A stretch of DNA of 64,000 bases from Trichopria drosophilae (GCA_030407085.1 CM059585.1:67692501-67756500), one strand, 5' to 3'. Counted from the stretch's first letter, positions 1 through 11,010 are shown. The notes: a model not told the origin generated them from the letters alone. Numbers and translations: made by a program.

Positions 1-612
1 GTGCACTGAAAACATCCTCGTTTCTGACCAATCCCAAAGCAATGGGCGGGGGTACCGTTTCCACTCTCTTCGTCTTCTATCATGATACGTTTTCGTCTGG
101 TATCATGGTTCGTCCGCTATCGTAATGTTTACTATCGTGAGTTCTACTGTATGGTGAAAAAAATCAATTTTCGGATTCTTATATTTTCTTGATGCTTGAA
201 GTCTTAAGAATATGTGGTAAAAGTTTCAAGTTGATATCTCATTAAATAACGAAACTACAACCGAGAAAAGGAAGCGTTCCGCAGACGCGCCTGTAGGCTC
301 GTTTTACAGTCGAGCCGCGTGGCAGGTATAGCGAGAAGTGACCCTTCGTAGATATCGTGTCTAGACCTGTTTTATGATTCCATTGTGTTTTCGGGCGTAC
401 TAACGTCCACGTGTAACGGAAAAAACACAGGATAGGCATTCGTTGCCCGAAAGTGGACGCGTTTTGTTAGTCATTTACCGTTCGTGCAGCTTGTAAGTTA
501 CAGTGAATTTTCATTTATGAATAAATATTCAGAGGAAACTGAATAACAATTCTAAAGGTTCTCAGGAAGCTCGTAAATCCGAATCTTTCCGCAAAAATCG
601 AAGGAAGAGAAA
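1..612. other. No gene recognised
   Basis: I see no credible coding region, RNA gene or clear repeat here. The short open frame at 242-439 on the minus strand has no recognisable motif and looks like chance. Confidence 0.5.
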
Positions 613-1844
613 ATGCCTCCGAAAAATCGACATTCTGCCGAAAAGGTAAACCTTTCTTAGGAGGATATCAGTAACAGTGCCAAAAAATTGAAAAGGGATC
701 GTGAATCATCCGTACAAGAAGATCAAAGTATCGGGTATCGAATTTTGAATTTTCTGACAGTGTTTTCCACCTTATCGGAATGCGCAAAATGTAAAAAGTG
801 TAATAGTGATGTTCGATTCTCAATAGAAAGCACTCGAGGACTCGGGTTTAAAATTGTTGTTTTGTGTTCAGCATGCAAACCGACTTTCATTCCTTCATGC
901 CCGTATATCAAGTCAGCTTACGAAATTAATACACGATTCTTTTTTGTCATGCGTTTGTTGGGTCTTGGTTTGCGTGGAGCCATGAAATTTTGTGGCCTGA
1001 TGGATTTACCGCCTCCGCTTCAACAAAGGACATATGCTATGATAATTGACAACATTCTTTCCGCTGCTTCAACGTTAACTCAATTGGTGCTAAAACAAGC
1101 TGTAAAAGAGGAACAAGAAGAAATAAAAAAAAAAATTCGAGTGCTGATAGCAAAAAACTAACAGTTTCAGGAGACGGAACGTGGAGAAAGCGTGGTTTTA
1201 CGTTTGGTGTTGCGACTCTAATTGGTCATTATACAGGAAAAGTCGTGGATTTTATTGTGCCGAATGTAATTATTGGAATAAGCATAATAATACCCAGTAA
1301 TATGAAAAATGGAAATCTAACCACGAAGAAAATTGCCAGGCGAATCATGTCGGATCAGCTTGAAAAATGGAGGTAGATGCCATGAAGGAGTTATTTTCCA
1401 GATCTGTGGAAAAGCACGAAGTTATGTACACAAATTACATCGGGGACGGCGCGGCGACTCCAAGACCTACACGGGATTACAGAATTCTAAACCGTATTGT
1501 GGTGATGTTGAAATCATAAAAAAGAATGCGTGGGACACGTTCAGAAGCGAATGAGCACCCGTCTTCGCGAATGCACGAAAAAAAATCCTGGAATCGGCGG
1601 CAAAAACAAATTGACTCTGAAACTTATAGACAAACTGAGTGTTTATTATGGATTAGCCATTCGAAGAAACAGTGACTCGAAGGATGACATGAAAACTGCT
1701 ATATGGGCAACATTCCACCATTACGACTCAACAGACAGCAAACAAGGGCGAATCCGGCGCTGACAACAACATTTGGAATTTATGAACATTCCAGAAGCTT
1801 TGGAGGACTTATATTATGGGCCTGGCATCGATAATTCCATGTAA
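613..1844 (+). pseudogene. Mutator-like transposase relic (arthropod type)
   Basis: The frame from the ATG at 613 reads into a stop at 658-660 and then continues through 688-1161. That stretch holds two CxxC pairs (CAKCKKC, CSAC) and the family-typical stretches INTRFFFVMRLLG and KFCGLMDLPPPLQQ. Later pieces lie in shifted frames: GDGTWRKRGF near 1172, GDSKTYTG near 1455-1480, and GHVQKRMSTRLRE through YYGLAIRRNSDS at 1530-1700. The C-terminal signature YGPGIDNSM ends at a TAA at 1842-1844. These blocks match the Mutator-like transposase domain common in insect genomes. Several frameshifts are present, and most of the region between the 'IWATFHH' block and the last residues is missing. The missing C-terminal part of the family is present in the second relic at 48550-49031. 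Confidence 0.8.
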
Positions 1845-2402
1845 GTTGACAAATTTCATGACCTATTCGAGATTTATATACATTTCGAAATTTTAAAACG
1901 CGTTTTTCCCGAAACCACTTTTTTCAAGTCGGTGACCTATATATCTCGTAAACTATATATAAACCAATGTATCTCGTCAAATCGATTGAAATTTTGTATG
2001 GTTATTCCAAACATAATTATCTAGTTTGTGTCATAGGATTTTGTTTGTTCGTTGCCTAGTTTTTTTTTAATAGGCAAAATAATAACTAATTTTTTGGTCG
2101 AAAATCGCTGTTTACGTTCAAACCTCCGCCATTTTGTTAAAAATCGGTTATGACAAAAACAGACTATAGTATCTAATTTAATAATCTTTTTGGTTTTTTG
2201 TTTCAGATGATTTTTGGAGAAATGCCGATGGCCACCGGTTTTCTGGTTTTCTGTACGGCGCTCCAAAGATTTCCGGTTAAATTTAAATAATATTAATATT
2301 GTATAATAAAAAAATTTTGAAGATACTCCTGAATATGTAATCTTTTGATTAGAAAAACTCCCGATTAAAAATATCAAATACATTTTAAAAAATTCACAAA
2401 AA
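1845..2402. other. AT-rich non-coding stretch
   Basis: Nothing was recognised. It probably includes the 3' part of the Mutator-like element, but I could not find a terminal inverted repeat. The minus-strand open frame at 2021-2383 is low-complexity and K/N-rich, with no motif. Confidence 0.4.
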
Positions 2403-2438
2403 ATGGACTTTTTCGGGCTCCTGGGTGCGTATGTCCCC

Positions 2439-2723
2439 TTAAATGAGCAATTTCCGAACAGGTGGATTGGCTTGGGCAGTAATAATCAGATTTGGCCTCC
2501 ACGATCACTGGACTTGACTCCGTTAGACTTTTTTCTTTTGGGATACTTAAAGGAGAATATCCATGCAACAGAACCGACAACGGTAGAAAACATGAAAGTC
2601 AGAATACGAAGAGCATGTCAGGATATTACCCCGGACATTCTTCGACGTGTAAGAGATTCGTTCAGCAATAGAATCAAGCAGTGCATTAAGGTTAATGGAG
2701 CGGCATTTGAACACCTCGAATAG
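2439..2723 (+). pseudogene. Tc1/mariner-superfamily transposase, C-terminal fragment
   Basis: The frame reads NEQFPNRWIG, then PPRSLDLTPLDFFLLGYLKE, a block that surrounds the third catalytic acidic residue in insect Tc1/mariner-type transposases of the DUF4817/DDE_3 group. A helical tail with RRVRDSFSNRIKQC follows. The ATG at 2403 lies about 12 codons upstream, in sequence that does not look like the family, so homology is taken from 2439. Only the last third of a usual transposase is present. The N-terminal and central parts of the same family appear at 35296-37440, where NEIFPNRWIG marks the same point. This is a dead fragment. Confidence 0.75.
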
Positions 2724-2759
2724 AATAAGAACTGTAAGGAGGTCTCGACACAAATAATA

Positions 2760-2818
2760 CTCTTATATCTTGCATTTGTTAGCCGGATTGATTCTTAAAT
2801 CTTCCCTTTGTTGGTTGG
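2760..2818. repeat. 32-bp minisatellite, left part (split by Copia)
   Basis: About two degenerate units of the type GGATTGATTCTTAAATC...CCTTTGTTGRCC lie directly before the Copia 3' LTR. The array resumes at 10135. Removing the Copia element and one GTTGG copy restores the repeat phase, so the element inserted into an existing array. Confidence 0.75.
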
Positions 2819-3064
2819 TATTAAAACTGAGCGAACACAAAAGAACCTGGATGCATAGGCTGGTGAAGAAAATAACGATGCACATTTAACTAATAAATGT
2901 ATATAATTTCGTAACCGGGAAGTACACGTGTTACCGCGAACATATCGCTTGAAGAACAGAACCCAGCGTAGGTCTCAGACAATGAACCGTGTACACATAG
3001 ATCGTGATGCATACAACCAGCGCCCTCTCGTAAATTATGCATTGTCGATAACATAGTTTTAACA
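2819..3064 (-). repeat. Copia 3' LTR
   Basis: The minus strand runs from TGTTAAAAC to ...GTTTTAATA. It matches the 5' LTR at 9889-10134 with eight substitutions and no length change. A TATATA motif lies near 2892-2897. Confidence 0.95.
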
Positions 3065-3073
3065 CTCCCTCTC
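3065..3073 (-). other. Copia polypurine tract
   Basis: On the minus strand GAGAGGGAG sits immediately before the 3' LTR, the expected place for the plus-strand primer of reverse transcription. Confidence 0.75.
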
Positions 3074-3085
3074 AATGCATAATTT

Positions 3086-3497
3086 TTACATCGAAATTTT
3101 CATCATACCAATTTTATTTATACAAAAGTAATGCTCTGTTTTATTAAGCGGCTTTGTCATTACATCAGCTAACATTTCTTCTGTAGGCAAATACGACAAA
3201 CAGAACTTTTTACTTTTTAGGGCATCCCTGATAAAGTGATAACGCAAATCAATGTGCTTTGACCTCGCATGAAACATATTATTATCAGCTAGTAATTGTG
3301 CACTTTGGTTATCATTATAGATTTTTATTTTCGGTCTTAATCCTAGTTCTGAAAGAAGGTTCTTTAAAAATATAGATTCTTTGCATGACTCTGACATTGC
3401 TATATATTCTGCTTCGGCAGAAGACAATGTCACAGTTCTTTGTTTTTGACTTTTCCAAACAATGGCTGAACCACTAAATTTAAACGCGTACCCCGTT
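3086..3497 (-). pseudogene. Copia RNase H domain, C-terminal end of pol
   Basis: The frame reads TGYAFKFSGSAIVWKSQKQ, then TLSSAEAEYIAMSES, YNDNQSAQLL and ARSKHIDLRYHFIRD, the usual RNase H blocks of Copia pol, and ends at 3086. Upstream of about 3497 the sequence changes abruptly to the SWIM finger of the nested DNA transposon. The Copia stretch that normally bears the DADWA-type residues between 'GLVYKKGKG' (right flank, about 6110) and 'TGYAFKF' (left flank) is missing, so some Copia sequence was lost at the junction. Confidence 0.9.
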
Positions 3498-5113
3498 TGC
3501 ATGGGATAGATAATAAACAACCGCAGCGATATGAGAGCAACAACCAATAGTCCTTAGGCCGTTTGCGCATTCGCAAGCATAATGTGTAACACCCTAGACA
3601 CCGACACTGTTAGGTATGTACCTTACGAAACACCTGTAAGTCTTTTTTGAGAAATGTCGGGAAGAAACTTTAATCTTGAGCACATTTTTTTCGTCTTTAA
3701 CAAATTCCATATTTAATTTTCCGTCTTTGTCGACCATTTCTGCTAAATAAGAAACAGCTTGGGAAAGTTGATATGTTCCGGTAAAAAAGACTTTTAATTC
3801 ACTTTCTGACATTTCAGGAAAATCTTAAGCATTAAGACCTTAAAGTTTTTATTTTATAGGCTACCAACTACATCGCGGAAACCTCGATCGAGAACAAAAG
3901 TATCACCTTCTTCTAAAAACATCGACAAACCATTTGCATCTTCTAAAACACTTTTCAGAATTTGTGCATCATTTACATTTGCATGATATGGTCCTAGCAT
4001 GTCCACTATGAAGCCATCAGTGCAGCAGATGGTAAATGGCTTGCAAAGAGGAGATTTTTTTTGCCCTGAGAAAGATTTTTTTTGGTACTCATTATTGGTA
4101 CTTTTTTGGTGTCGTGCATAGATACCGTCGAAAATCAAAAACATGCTTTCCATATTCTTAAATAACTGCCTAGACATTTCGGTTGTGTGATTTTCAATGA
4201 TATCTTTTCTGTTTAAATTGCTTAAACCAAACTGAAATGGCAGGATATCTTTTTCGAATGATTGAATTACGCTGTTACAATAATCCGAAACTGATTGTTC
4301 GTTCTCCAACTGCAATATTGAGCCTATCATTTTATTAGAGTTCCCAGTACGTAATTTCAACATAAATACGACTAAGCACTGGATTACTGATCGCGAGTGA
4401 CTATTTCTTAATGAAACAAGCATATCCTTAAGACGAAGAAGGTTTTCCCAAGTTAATCCTGTAAAAACCTGAAGTAGTTTCTCGGAAATGCTGTACTCGT
4501 CGATTTTATCTAGTAATGTCGAATCACATTTTTTGGTAAGCGTGTTCATAATTTTGGATAATTCTGTTGACGTGAACAAAGTTGTATTTGAATGTGTTTT
4601 TAGACGATTAAGATCTTCTTCAAAAATCCTATCTCCAATCATGTAGTTTTTACAGCACCGATTTCCTTGTGGTATATAAATCGTTCTTTTAATATAGGCC
4701 TGCATTCGAGCCTTTTCGGGTACTGTTATTAGATTCTTTGGAGAGGAACAAACACAACAGTATTTATGTGTAGTAACAGTCCTTTGAATAGGCATTTCAA
4801 TATATTCGCTCTCAGTGTTACAGGTAGCGGACTTTGTTTTAATTTCAAAAGGATCTGAAGTTGATTTCAACGGCTCACAGTCGATTTCTCTGTCTGCGTT
4901 ATTATCGGAGCCAGTTTCAGAAGCACTCTTATTATAAATAGAAAGTCTGCATTTCTCACAAAGAATATCATTAACAGCTATTCTTTTTTGTAAAACTGCA
5001 GAAAAACGGTCTACTTCAGGCTCATCTTTAACGATCTTTTTTCTGCCACTCTTTTTATTTAAAAATAATTCGCATCCTGCGCATTTCAAATGGAACCTCA
5101 ACACTGAAGACAT
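3498..5113 (-). pseudogene. DDE_Tnp4-type transposase with SWIM-like zinc finger, nested in Copia
   Basis: The ATG is at 5113. The N-terminal half carries several CxxC pairs (CAGCELF, CEKCRLS, CCVCSS), suggesting zinc binding. The central part ends in SGQKKSPLCKPFTICCTDGF, GPYHANVNDAQIL and FVLDRGFRDVV, the first two acidic blocks of a DDE_Tnp_4 (IS4/Harbinger-like) fold. After 3854 an internal deletion joins to a C-terminal part at 3594-3812 (ELKVFFTGTYQLSQAVSYLAE). This is followed, after a TAG, by a SWIM-type finger ACECANGLRTIGCCSH at about 3530-3590. The region expected to hold the last catalytic Glu is gone. The coding end is cut by the junction with Copia near 3497. The superfamily label (IS4EU/ISL2EU-like) is tentative. 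Confidence 0.75.
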
Positions 5114-6085
5114 TACGAATCAAATAACCAATCTGTGGAATTTCAACGCTATATATAAACAAAACTTTATTATCCTAGAACTTAGAATGCAATATTTGTG
5201 CATATGCAGATTTTTTCCAATTGGCGACGGGAACAATTTTTTAGAAAATATATTGTTCAATTAAAAAGGTGATATTAAGGGTCTGAGTAATTCATGTATC
5301 TCACACGTATACATACATTTATTAACACCATGAATATATAAATATTCGGCACTATAAAGTGCGATCGGGGAATACTAATTCGAACACGTTTAATATATCA
5401 AACGGAAATTCATTTCTTTTACGAAAGTCAAGAGCGCACCCAGCGTCCGACGTAGGTAACCTCGTGCCATCTACTACATAATGTACATGTATGTTGTATT
5501 GTTAATTTGCGGACTGTAATATATTATTTGACAATGGAAGCATGTTTGTAGTGATTCAATACTTATTATAGCTATATTTTAATGAATATGTATTATCAGG
5601 ACACGATGAAACAAAGATGGGAGGCGGAATAGCACGCGCAGCGCTCCGTGCCCAGAGTGCCGTCGCGCCAGACAATTATATTTTTTTTTGCATTTGTTCC
5701 ACCAAATCAAAAAATTTGAAAAAAATAGGGATTAAAGTCAATGCTCGGGAGATATGTTCCATCATAATATAAAAGTGGTAATTTTAAAATATCATGCTAA
5801 CAAAAATTCTCGAAATATTAATAATTTTTTTTGTTAGTGTTCTGTAGGGCAGAATTAATGGGAAAAAATCCTGAAAATCAGTTCTATTGAGCTTTATAAC
5901 ATATTTTTTTTTAGTGAAATCGGTCCATCCATTTTCGTGAAAAGTAGAGTTCCCTATTTTTCTTCCTCCCTCCATTACTCCTCCAAAAATGCATTTTTTG
6001 GATTGAAATGTTCAGAAACATTAAATCATACCGATACCAAAGAATGGTATAAATTTCAACTTCATACATGCGGGGGCATTTTTCA
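3498..6085 (-). mobile_element. DNA transposon nested inside Copia pol
   Basis: Copia pol is continuous in sense on both sides: 'KGKGPSALSM' at the right, 'TGYAFKF' at the left. Everything between belongs to another element carrying one transposase gene on the same strand. The region 5114-6085 has no credible coding frame and should be its 5' part. I could not identify terminal inverted repeats or a target duplication. The left end stops within the transposase C terminus, so a deletion probably removed that end together with part of Copia. Boundaries are good to about 30 bp. Confidence 0.75.
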
Positions 6086-7489
6086 CATACTTAATGCGCT
6101 AGGCCCTTTACCCTTCTTATATACCAAACCGACATCAATAGTGTTTTTTAGATATTTAACAATTCTTTTAACAGCATTCCAATGCTCTTTACCGAAACAT
6201 GTGTTGGACTGAGAAAGAAATACGACGCTATACATAATATCAGGTCTGGTTGAGATAGACAAATACATTAGGCTACCTATTAATTCTTGATATGGTAGAT
6301 TTAAATTCATTTTACTTTTGTTTAGTGTGTACAATAAACTTCTCTCAGTTGGTGTCTCGCATGTTTTCGCTTCAATTAAGTTAAATTTCTCAATGATTTT
6401 ATTTATATGCTTTCTTTGTAAAAGACATATTATATTACCCTTTTTAATGATTTCTATGCCTATACAATATTTGGCTTCTCCTAGATCTTTTACTTGGATT
6501 TCAGATTTTAATTTATCTTTAATTTGAGTTATTCTTATTATATCATTATGTGTAATGAATATATCATCAACCTATAATATAACAATTATGACACGATTGT
6601 TAGAAATATCATAGTATGAACAAGGTCAGTCTTTGATACCTTTAAATTCAAATCTTTGAGAATACCATCAATTTTTAATTCTATACTCGACTAGCTTGTT
6701 TTAAACCATACAACGATTTTTTTTAAAGACAAACCTTTTTATCTTTCATTATTTCTTTTAACATATTTTTAGCTTTATCGTGAACTTCTTTGTATATATC
6801 TCTTTTTATCATAAATGTCAAAAATGTTTTTTTTTTTAAATTGGAATTTTCATATAAACCTTTTCATCTAATTCTCCGTGTAAAAATGCACTTGTTAGAT
6901 CTATTTGTTCAATTCTTAGTTCAAATTGCACGGCAAGAGCAATTAAAATACGAAATGACTCTAGTCTTACTACCGGAGAAAAAGCTTGAAAATAGTCAAT
7001 ACCGTAGACTTGTGAAAAACCTTTTGCCACTAATCTGGCTTTTCGAGTTTCTACAACACCATTTACATTAGTTTTATTTGTTAATACTAACTTAGCGTTT
7101 ATAATGTTAACTTCACTCGGGCGGTCAACAATCTCCCAAGTATCATTTTTTATTAATTGTTTCATCTCTTCACAAATTGAATTTGCCCACTCTTCACTAT
7201 ACTCACCATTCAAAGCTTCTTGATAATCAACACTTGCAAAATTCGCTTCTTCTTCAAAAACATCTTGAAATGATTCGTCGTCACTCTCTTCACTTTCATT
7301 TGCTTCATCTTTATTCATATCATCATTTTCGGACTGATTGTCTGCTTGAGTGACTAATACATCTCTAAAACTTGCAGTGTCGATGACTGTTCTGTAAACT
7401 TTTTTTGGTCTGCCAGGTTTGCCTGTTTTGATCAATCTAGGTGTACCTGGTAATCTTTTTATATTTGTACCCTGATTATCATTTCTCAC
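6086..7489 (-). pseudogene. Copia reverse transcriptase region, broken
   Basis: The first part (6836-7489) is open and ends in VVETRKARLVAKGFSQVYGI, then QAFSPVVRLESFR and LTSAFLHGELDEKVYM, the classic Copia RT start. Downstream in shifted frames are SLYGLKQASRV (near 6690), VDDIFITHND (near 6550-6575, the catalytic YVDD box, preceded by a stop), and YQELIGSLMYLSISTRPDI (6083-6334). Several in-frame stops and indels break this domain, so no active RT can be made from this copy. The nested transposon cuts it off at about 6085. Confidence 0.9.
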
Positions 7490-7524
7490 AGGCGAACTTT
7501 CATTCTCCTCTTTGACATCTGTAC

Positions 7525-9780
7525 TTAAGTTAATGTCAATTTTTCGATCCTTTCAAAGACATCGTTTTTGTTCTGATTATAAGTTGTTTGATCCGTGATT
7601 CCTATTTGGTTTTTTAGAACAGTTAGATTTTCTTCTAAACATCTTATATCTCTTGATACGACAACCTTTCTCATTTCTGGAACCCAAATTCTATAAGCTT
7701 TGTTTTCATCCGAATATCCAATTAATCGACCTTCATGTGCTCTATTGGCAAGTTTTGTTTTCTGCGTTTTATCCAAAACAAATACTTTTGCCCCGAATGT
7801 TTTAAAGTGTTTAATGCTCAATGGTTTTCCATGATAGACTTCGTATGGAATTTCTTCGTTTAATGCTACAGTGGGACACCTATTCCTGATATAATTGGCG
7901 GTCATTAATGCTTCTCCCCAAAAAGATAAGGACAATCCAGAGTTAACCAGCATACATCTGACAGCTTCCACTAAGACTCTATTTTTCCTTTCTGCTAGTC
8001 CATTCTGCTCTGGAGTTCTAGGCGCTGATAGTCTTTTTCGTATGCCTGCAGATTTTAAGTAATTGTCCATTTTTTCGTTAAAATATTCTTTGCCGTTATC
8101 CGACTGTAGAGCTTTAATTTTCTCACCTGTTTGATTCTCTACCATGTTTTTAAATTGCACAAATTTATCATACAGATCACTTTTGTGTTTCATTAGATAC
8201 ACTGTACAATAACGTGAATAATTATCAATGGCGGTTACGAAAAATCTTGCTCCTCCAATAGTCGGTACATTAAACGGACCGCACACATCTGAGTGAATAA
8301 TTTCCAGTAATTTATTACATCTTTCACTAGTGTGATTGAATGGACTTTTCGTTTGCTTCCTAATCGCACAAACATCACAATTTAACTTTGACTCAGGACT
8401 TTTAAACTTCGTACCATGTGATTTAAACATCAGTTTTCTGAGAGGCCTCTCATTTAAATGAACAAACCTTCTATGCCATAACCATATTGGAGAATTTTCT
8501 TTGGTATGAGTTGTATGTTGAACAACTTCATCTGACGTTTTTCTCAAATAATAGAGATCTTCAATTCGGTCAGCAATCATTTTCAACTTACCATTTTCTT
8601 CGTTTATTACAACGGCTTTTGTTTTATCAAATCTCACTATATTGTTTTTATCTACTATTTTTGAAATTGACATAAGATTTGACCTTAGATCTGACACATA
8701 TAACGCGTTTTCTAATTTTATTTGTGTATCTTCATCATTTACACTGATTTTCAATTTCACAACACCTTTACCTTTTATACTTGTTGAACTACTGTTAGCT
8801 AAGTTTAAATTTTCACTTGTATTTGACAAGTTATCAAAACATTCACTGTCTTTACACAAATGTGCAGTACATCCACTATCCAGAATCCACCTTCTGTTGT
8901 CACATAACTCACTTCGATCATTTGGAACACCAACAAACGCGAAATAGGCATCATCTTCCACTACATCTGCAATATGGCATTTATTTTTATTTATTGTTGG
9001 CTTTGAGCGACAATAAATCGCTATGTGTCCTTTCTTATTACACTTATAGCATGTCGTATTTGTAAACTTGTTATTTCTTGAGTTGTTGTTGTTTCCAAAC
9101 TTCGAGTCGCTGAATTTACCTTCTTTATTCTTATCAACAAAGCTTGATCTATTGTTATCGTATCTTTTGTTATGAGACGCTACCATGGCACTTGTAGATT
9201 CCACATTTGAATTTCTTGCATGAAATTCTTCCAAAATTTTTACTTTCAGTAATTCGGCATTTGGAAGATCGTCTCTTGTCTCTATTGCACATCGAAAATT
9301 TTCAAAGGAAGCTGGCAGGCTATAGAGTAACATAATTGAGAACAAATCTTCATTAATCTCTATATTCATATCTGCCAATTTGTCTTTTATTTCGAAGAAT
9401 TTGTTTAGATAAATCGCGACGTCATCACTTTCGTTCATTTTCTTGAGCGTAAGTTGCTTCAATAAAGTGGCTTTTCTCTCAGGTCCTTTTGACGCAAACG
9501 CATTTTCCAGTTTCAGCCACTCAGCTCTTGAAGTAACGCACGTTTTTAATTGTGACAATTGGCTTGTACTAACACACAAAACAATATCTGCTTTCGCCTT
9601 CTGGTCGTTATTTGTCCAAACCGCTTCCGCATTGGGATGTGCCACAGAATTTTCCGGTTTTACTAATGTTCCGTTTACGTATTGCCACAAATCATTTTTA
9701 ACAAGCACTGCCTCCATTTGCATACGCCATGTTTCATAATTATCCTTTTCCAGGAGCTGAATACGAGTGATACTGTTCAT
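7525..9780 (-). CDS. Copia Gag-protease-integrase polyprotein, open 751-codon frame
   Basis: Residues about 1-240 are Gag of the UBN2/retrotran_gag type, followed by a CCHC knuckle CYKCNKKGHIAIYC near residue 245. The aspartic protease box WILDSGCTAHLC lies near residue 300, and the GAG-pre-integrase segment WLWHRRFVHLNER near 435. The integrase follows with an HxH/CxxC finger, then HSDVCGPF, LQSDNGKEYF and PEQNGLAERKNR, giving the D, D and E residues. The frame ends at 7525. The downstream reading frame is restored by a one-base shift in a run of A residues (7541-7545 region), so the frameshift separates integrase from RT. The start at 9780 follows a 108-bp leader after the 5' LTR. Confidence 0.93.
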   Translation of the reverse strand: MNSITRIQLLEKDNYETWRMQMEAVLVKNDLWQYVNGTLVKPENSVAHPNAEAVWTNNDQKAKADIVLCVSTSQLSQLKTCVTSRAEWLKLENAFASKGPERKATLLKQLTLKKMNESDDVAIYLNKFFEIKDKLADMNIEINEDLFSIMLLYSLPASFENFRCAIETRDDLPNAELLKVKILEEFHARNSNVESTSAMVASHNKRYDNNRSSFVDKNKEGKFSDSKFGNNNNSRNNKFTNTTCYKCNKKGHIAIYCRSKPTINKNKCHIADVVEDDAYFAFVGVPNDRSELCDNRRWILDSGCTAHLCKDSECFDNLSNTSENLNLANSSSTSIKGKGVVKLKISVNDEDTQIKLENALYVSDLRSNLMSISKIVDKNNIVRFDKTKAVVINEENGKLKMIADRIEDLYYLRKTSDEVVQHTTHTKENSPIWLWHRRFVHLNERPLRKLMFKSHGTKFKSPESKLNCDVCAIRKQTKSPFNHTSERCNKLLEIIHSDVCGPFNVPTIGGARFFVTAIDNYSRYCTVYLMKHKSDLYDKFVQFKNMVENQTGEKIKALQSDNGKEYFNEKMDNYLKSAGIRKRLSAPRTPEQNGLAERKNRVLVEAVRCMLVNSGLSLSFWGEALMTANYIRNRCPTVALNEEIPYEVYHGKPLSIKHFKTFGAKVFVLDKTQKTKLANRAHEGRLIGYSDENKAYRIWVPEMRKVVVSRDIRCLEENLTVLKNQIGITDQTTYNQNKNDVFERIEKLTLT

Positions 9781-9873
9781 TGTAGTTCTCGAACTTTCGA
9801 GTCACGTGTGCACTCAACCTATACAAAGTATTCCGCGAACTAATCACTTTTTTTTTTAAATTACGTATTGGGT

Positions 9874-9888
9874 CCTGGGCCCATAACC
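9874..9888 (-). other. Copia primer-binding site (initiator tRNA-Met type)
   Basis: Directly after the 5' LTR the minus strand reads GGTTATGGGCCCAGG. Drosophila copia is known to prime from an internal half of initiator tRNA-Met with a very similar sequence, so this copy probably used the same primer. Confidence 0.8.
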
Positions 9889-10134
9889 TATTAAAACTGA
9901 GCTAACACAAAAGGACGTGGATGCATAGGTTGGCGAAGAAAATAACGATGCACATTTAACTAATAAATGTATATAATTTCGTAACCGGGAAGTACACGTG
10001 TTACCGCGAACATATCGCTTAAAGAACAGAACCCAGCGTAGGTCTCAGACAATGAACCGTGCACACATAGATCGTGATGCATACAACCAGCGCCCTCTCG
10101 TAAATTATGCATTGTCGATAATATAGTTTTAACA
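9889..10134 (-). repeat. Copia 5' LTR
   Basis: 246 bp, matching 2819-3064 with eight substitutions. It is followed outward by GTTGG, the target duplication. It should hold the promoter of the element; a TATATA motif occurs near 9968. Confidence 0.95.
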
Positions 10135-10268
10135 GTTGGATTGATTGTTTTATCTTGCCTTTATTGGCAGGATTGATTCTTAAATCTTTCCTTTGTTGTT
10201 TGGATTGATTGTTTTATCTTTCCTTTGTTGACCGGATTGAATCTTTCATCTTGCCTTTGTCGGCCGGA
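10135..10268. repeat. 32-bp minisatellite, right part
   Basis: About four units of roughly 32 bp beginning GGATTGATT and ending CCTTTGTTG plus a variable trinucleotide. Units alternate between GTTTTATC and CTTAAATC versions. This continues the array at 2760-2818. Confidence 0.8.
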
Positions 10269-10640
10269 ATGACCACACACAAGCGAAGTCACAAACAGAT
10301 GACGGCAAGGGGAACCACCTGATGAAACCCCGACGACATGCAATTCCGACTGTGCGACCTCCGCGGGGTGCATATAGGATGACGCTAACGCCAGCGGTAT
10401 GCAGACTTTTCGAATTAAACGCCTTTCATCCCGGATTTGTAATCGTCTTGACCTTGATAGTTGTCTTGAAGGTGAAAATGGCAAATGTTCGTCGGCAACA
10501 AGTACCCATGAATCTAAAGTTAAAAGAAAAGCTTCCGGACGATTCAACATTTGACCTTCTGAAGGTCACATCAGCAAATTATATAGTACCATTTTGGACG
10601 CAAAATTGCCTGCTCTTTGCGAATCCAGTGTGAAAAATCG
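10269..10640. other. No gene recognised
   Basis: Open frames on both strands (10161-10550 minus, 10322-10633 plus) have no motif and overlap each other. A TGACCTTGA motif occurs at 10449-10457, before the satellite-like repeat. Confidence 0.4.
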
Positions 10641-11010
10641 TGGTTCCATATAATAAAAGTTTGACCTTTAAATAACCTTCAAGGTCACGTTCAAGTTCAA
10701 AAACAATGGTACCATTTATATATATATATATAACTTAGGGTTATTTCAAGGTCAAGTTTGTGTTTTTTTAAATGGAACCCCCTATTTTTTTCTCACGCTT
10801 TCGGAAAGAGCACAACATTTTAAGTCCGAATATGATATGGTCGATTTTTTCGGCAAGGTAATTTCAAGGTCAAACTTAAAACTCCCGGAACTGCGAATTA
10901 ACTTAGCAGGAGTGCATTTTCGGGGAAATGTTTCCGACAAAAGTTCAAGGAGTTTTCCCTGGCTATTTAATGGTACCATTGTTTTTGACCTTGAACGTGG
11001 AATGACCTAT
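10641..11010 (+). repeat. Satellite-like dispersed repeat, copy 1
   Basis: This repeat has recognisable blocks: TTTAAATGGAA, CGGAAAGAGCACAAC, CCGAATATGATATGG, TCAAGGTCAAACTTAAA, CCCGGAACTGCGAATTAAC, CGGGGAAATGTTTCCGAC and CTGGCTATTTAATGG. The same order recurs near 14.65, 33.1, 33.9, 34.7 and 51.5 kb. Copies 3, 4 and 6 show partial neighbouring monomers, so it behaves like a roughly 290-bp satellite. Short open frames inside it are the same in several copies only because the DNA repeats. Confidence 0.85.

Larger units (their letters stand above)
2819..10134 (-). mobile_element. Full-length Ty1/copia LTR retrotransposon with a nested insertion
   Basis: The element is bounded by 246-bp LTRs (2819-3064 and 9889-10134) and flanked by a 5-bp duplication, GTTGG, at 2814-2818 and 10135-10139. 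It reads on the minus strand. The 5' LTR (right) is followed by a primer-binding site, and a purine-rich tract precedes the 3' LTR (left). Domain order is gag with zinc knuckle, protease, integrase, reverse transcriptase and RNase H, as expected for Copia. Without the roughly 2.6-kb DNA transposon nested near 3500-6085 it would be about 4.7 kb, a normal Copia length. I count eight LTR differences in 246 bp (about 3%). Frameshifts and stops in the RT region mean it is no longer autonomous. Confidence 0.95.

Noticed and set aside
1839..2210. Intron after the YGPGID block of the first Mutator-like relic (GTAAGT ... TTTCAG)
   Set aside because: The GTAAGT overlaps the ATG-TAA end of the transposase, and the second relic also ends there at a TAA, so this is the gene end.
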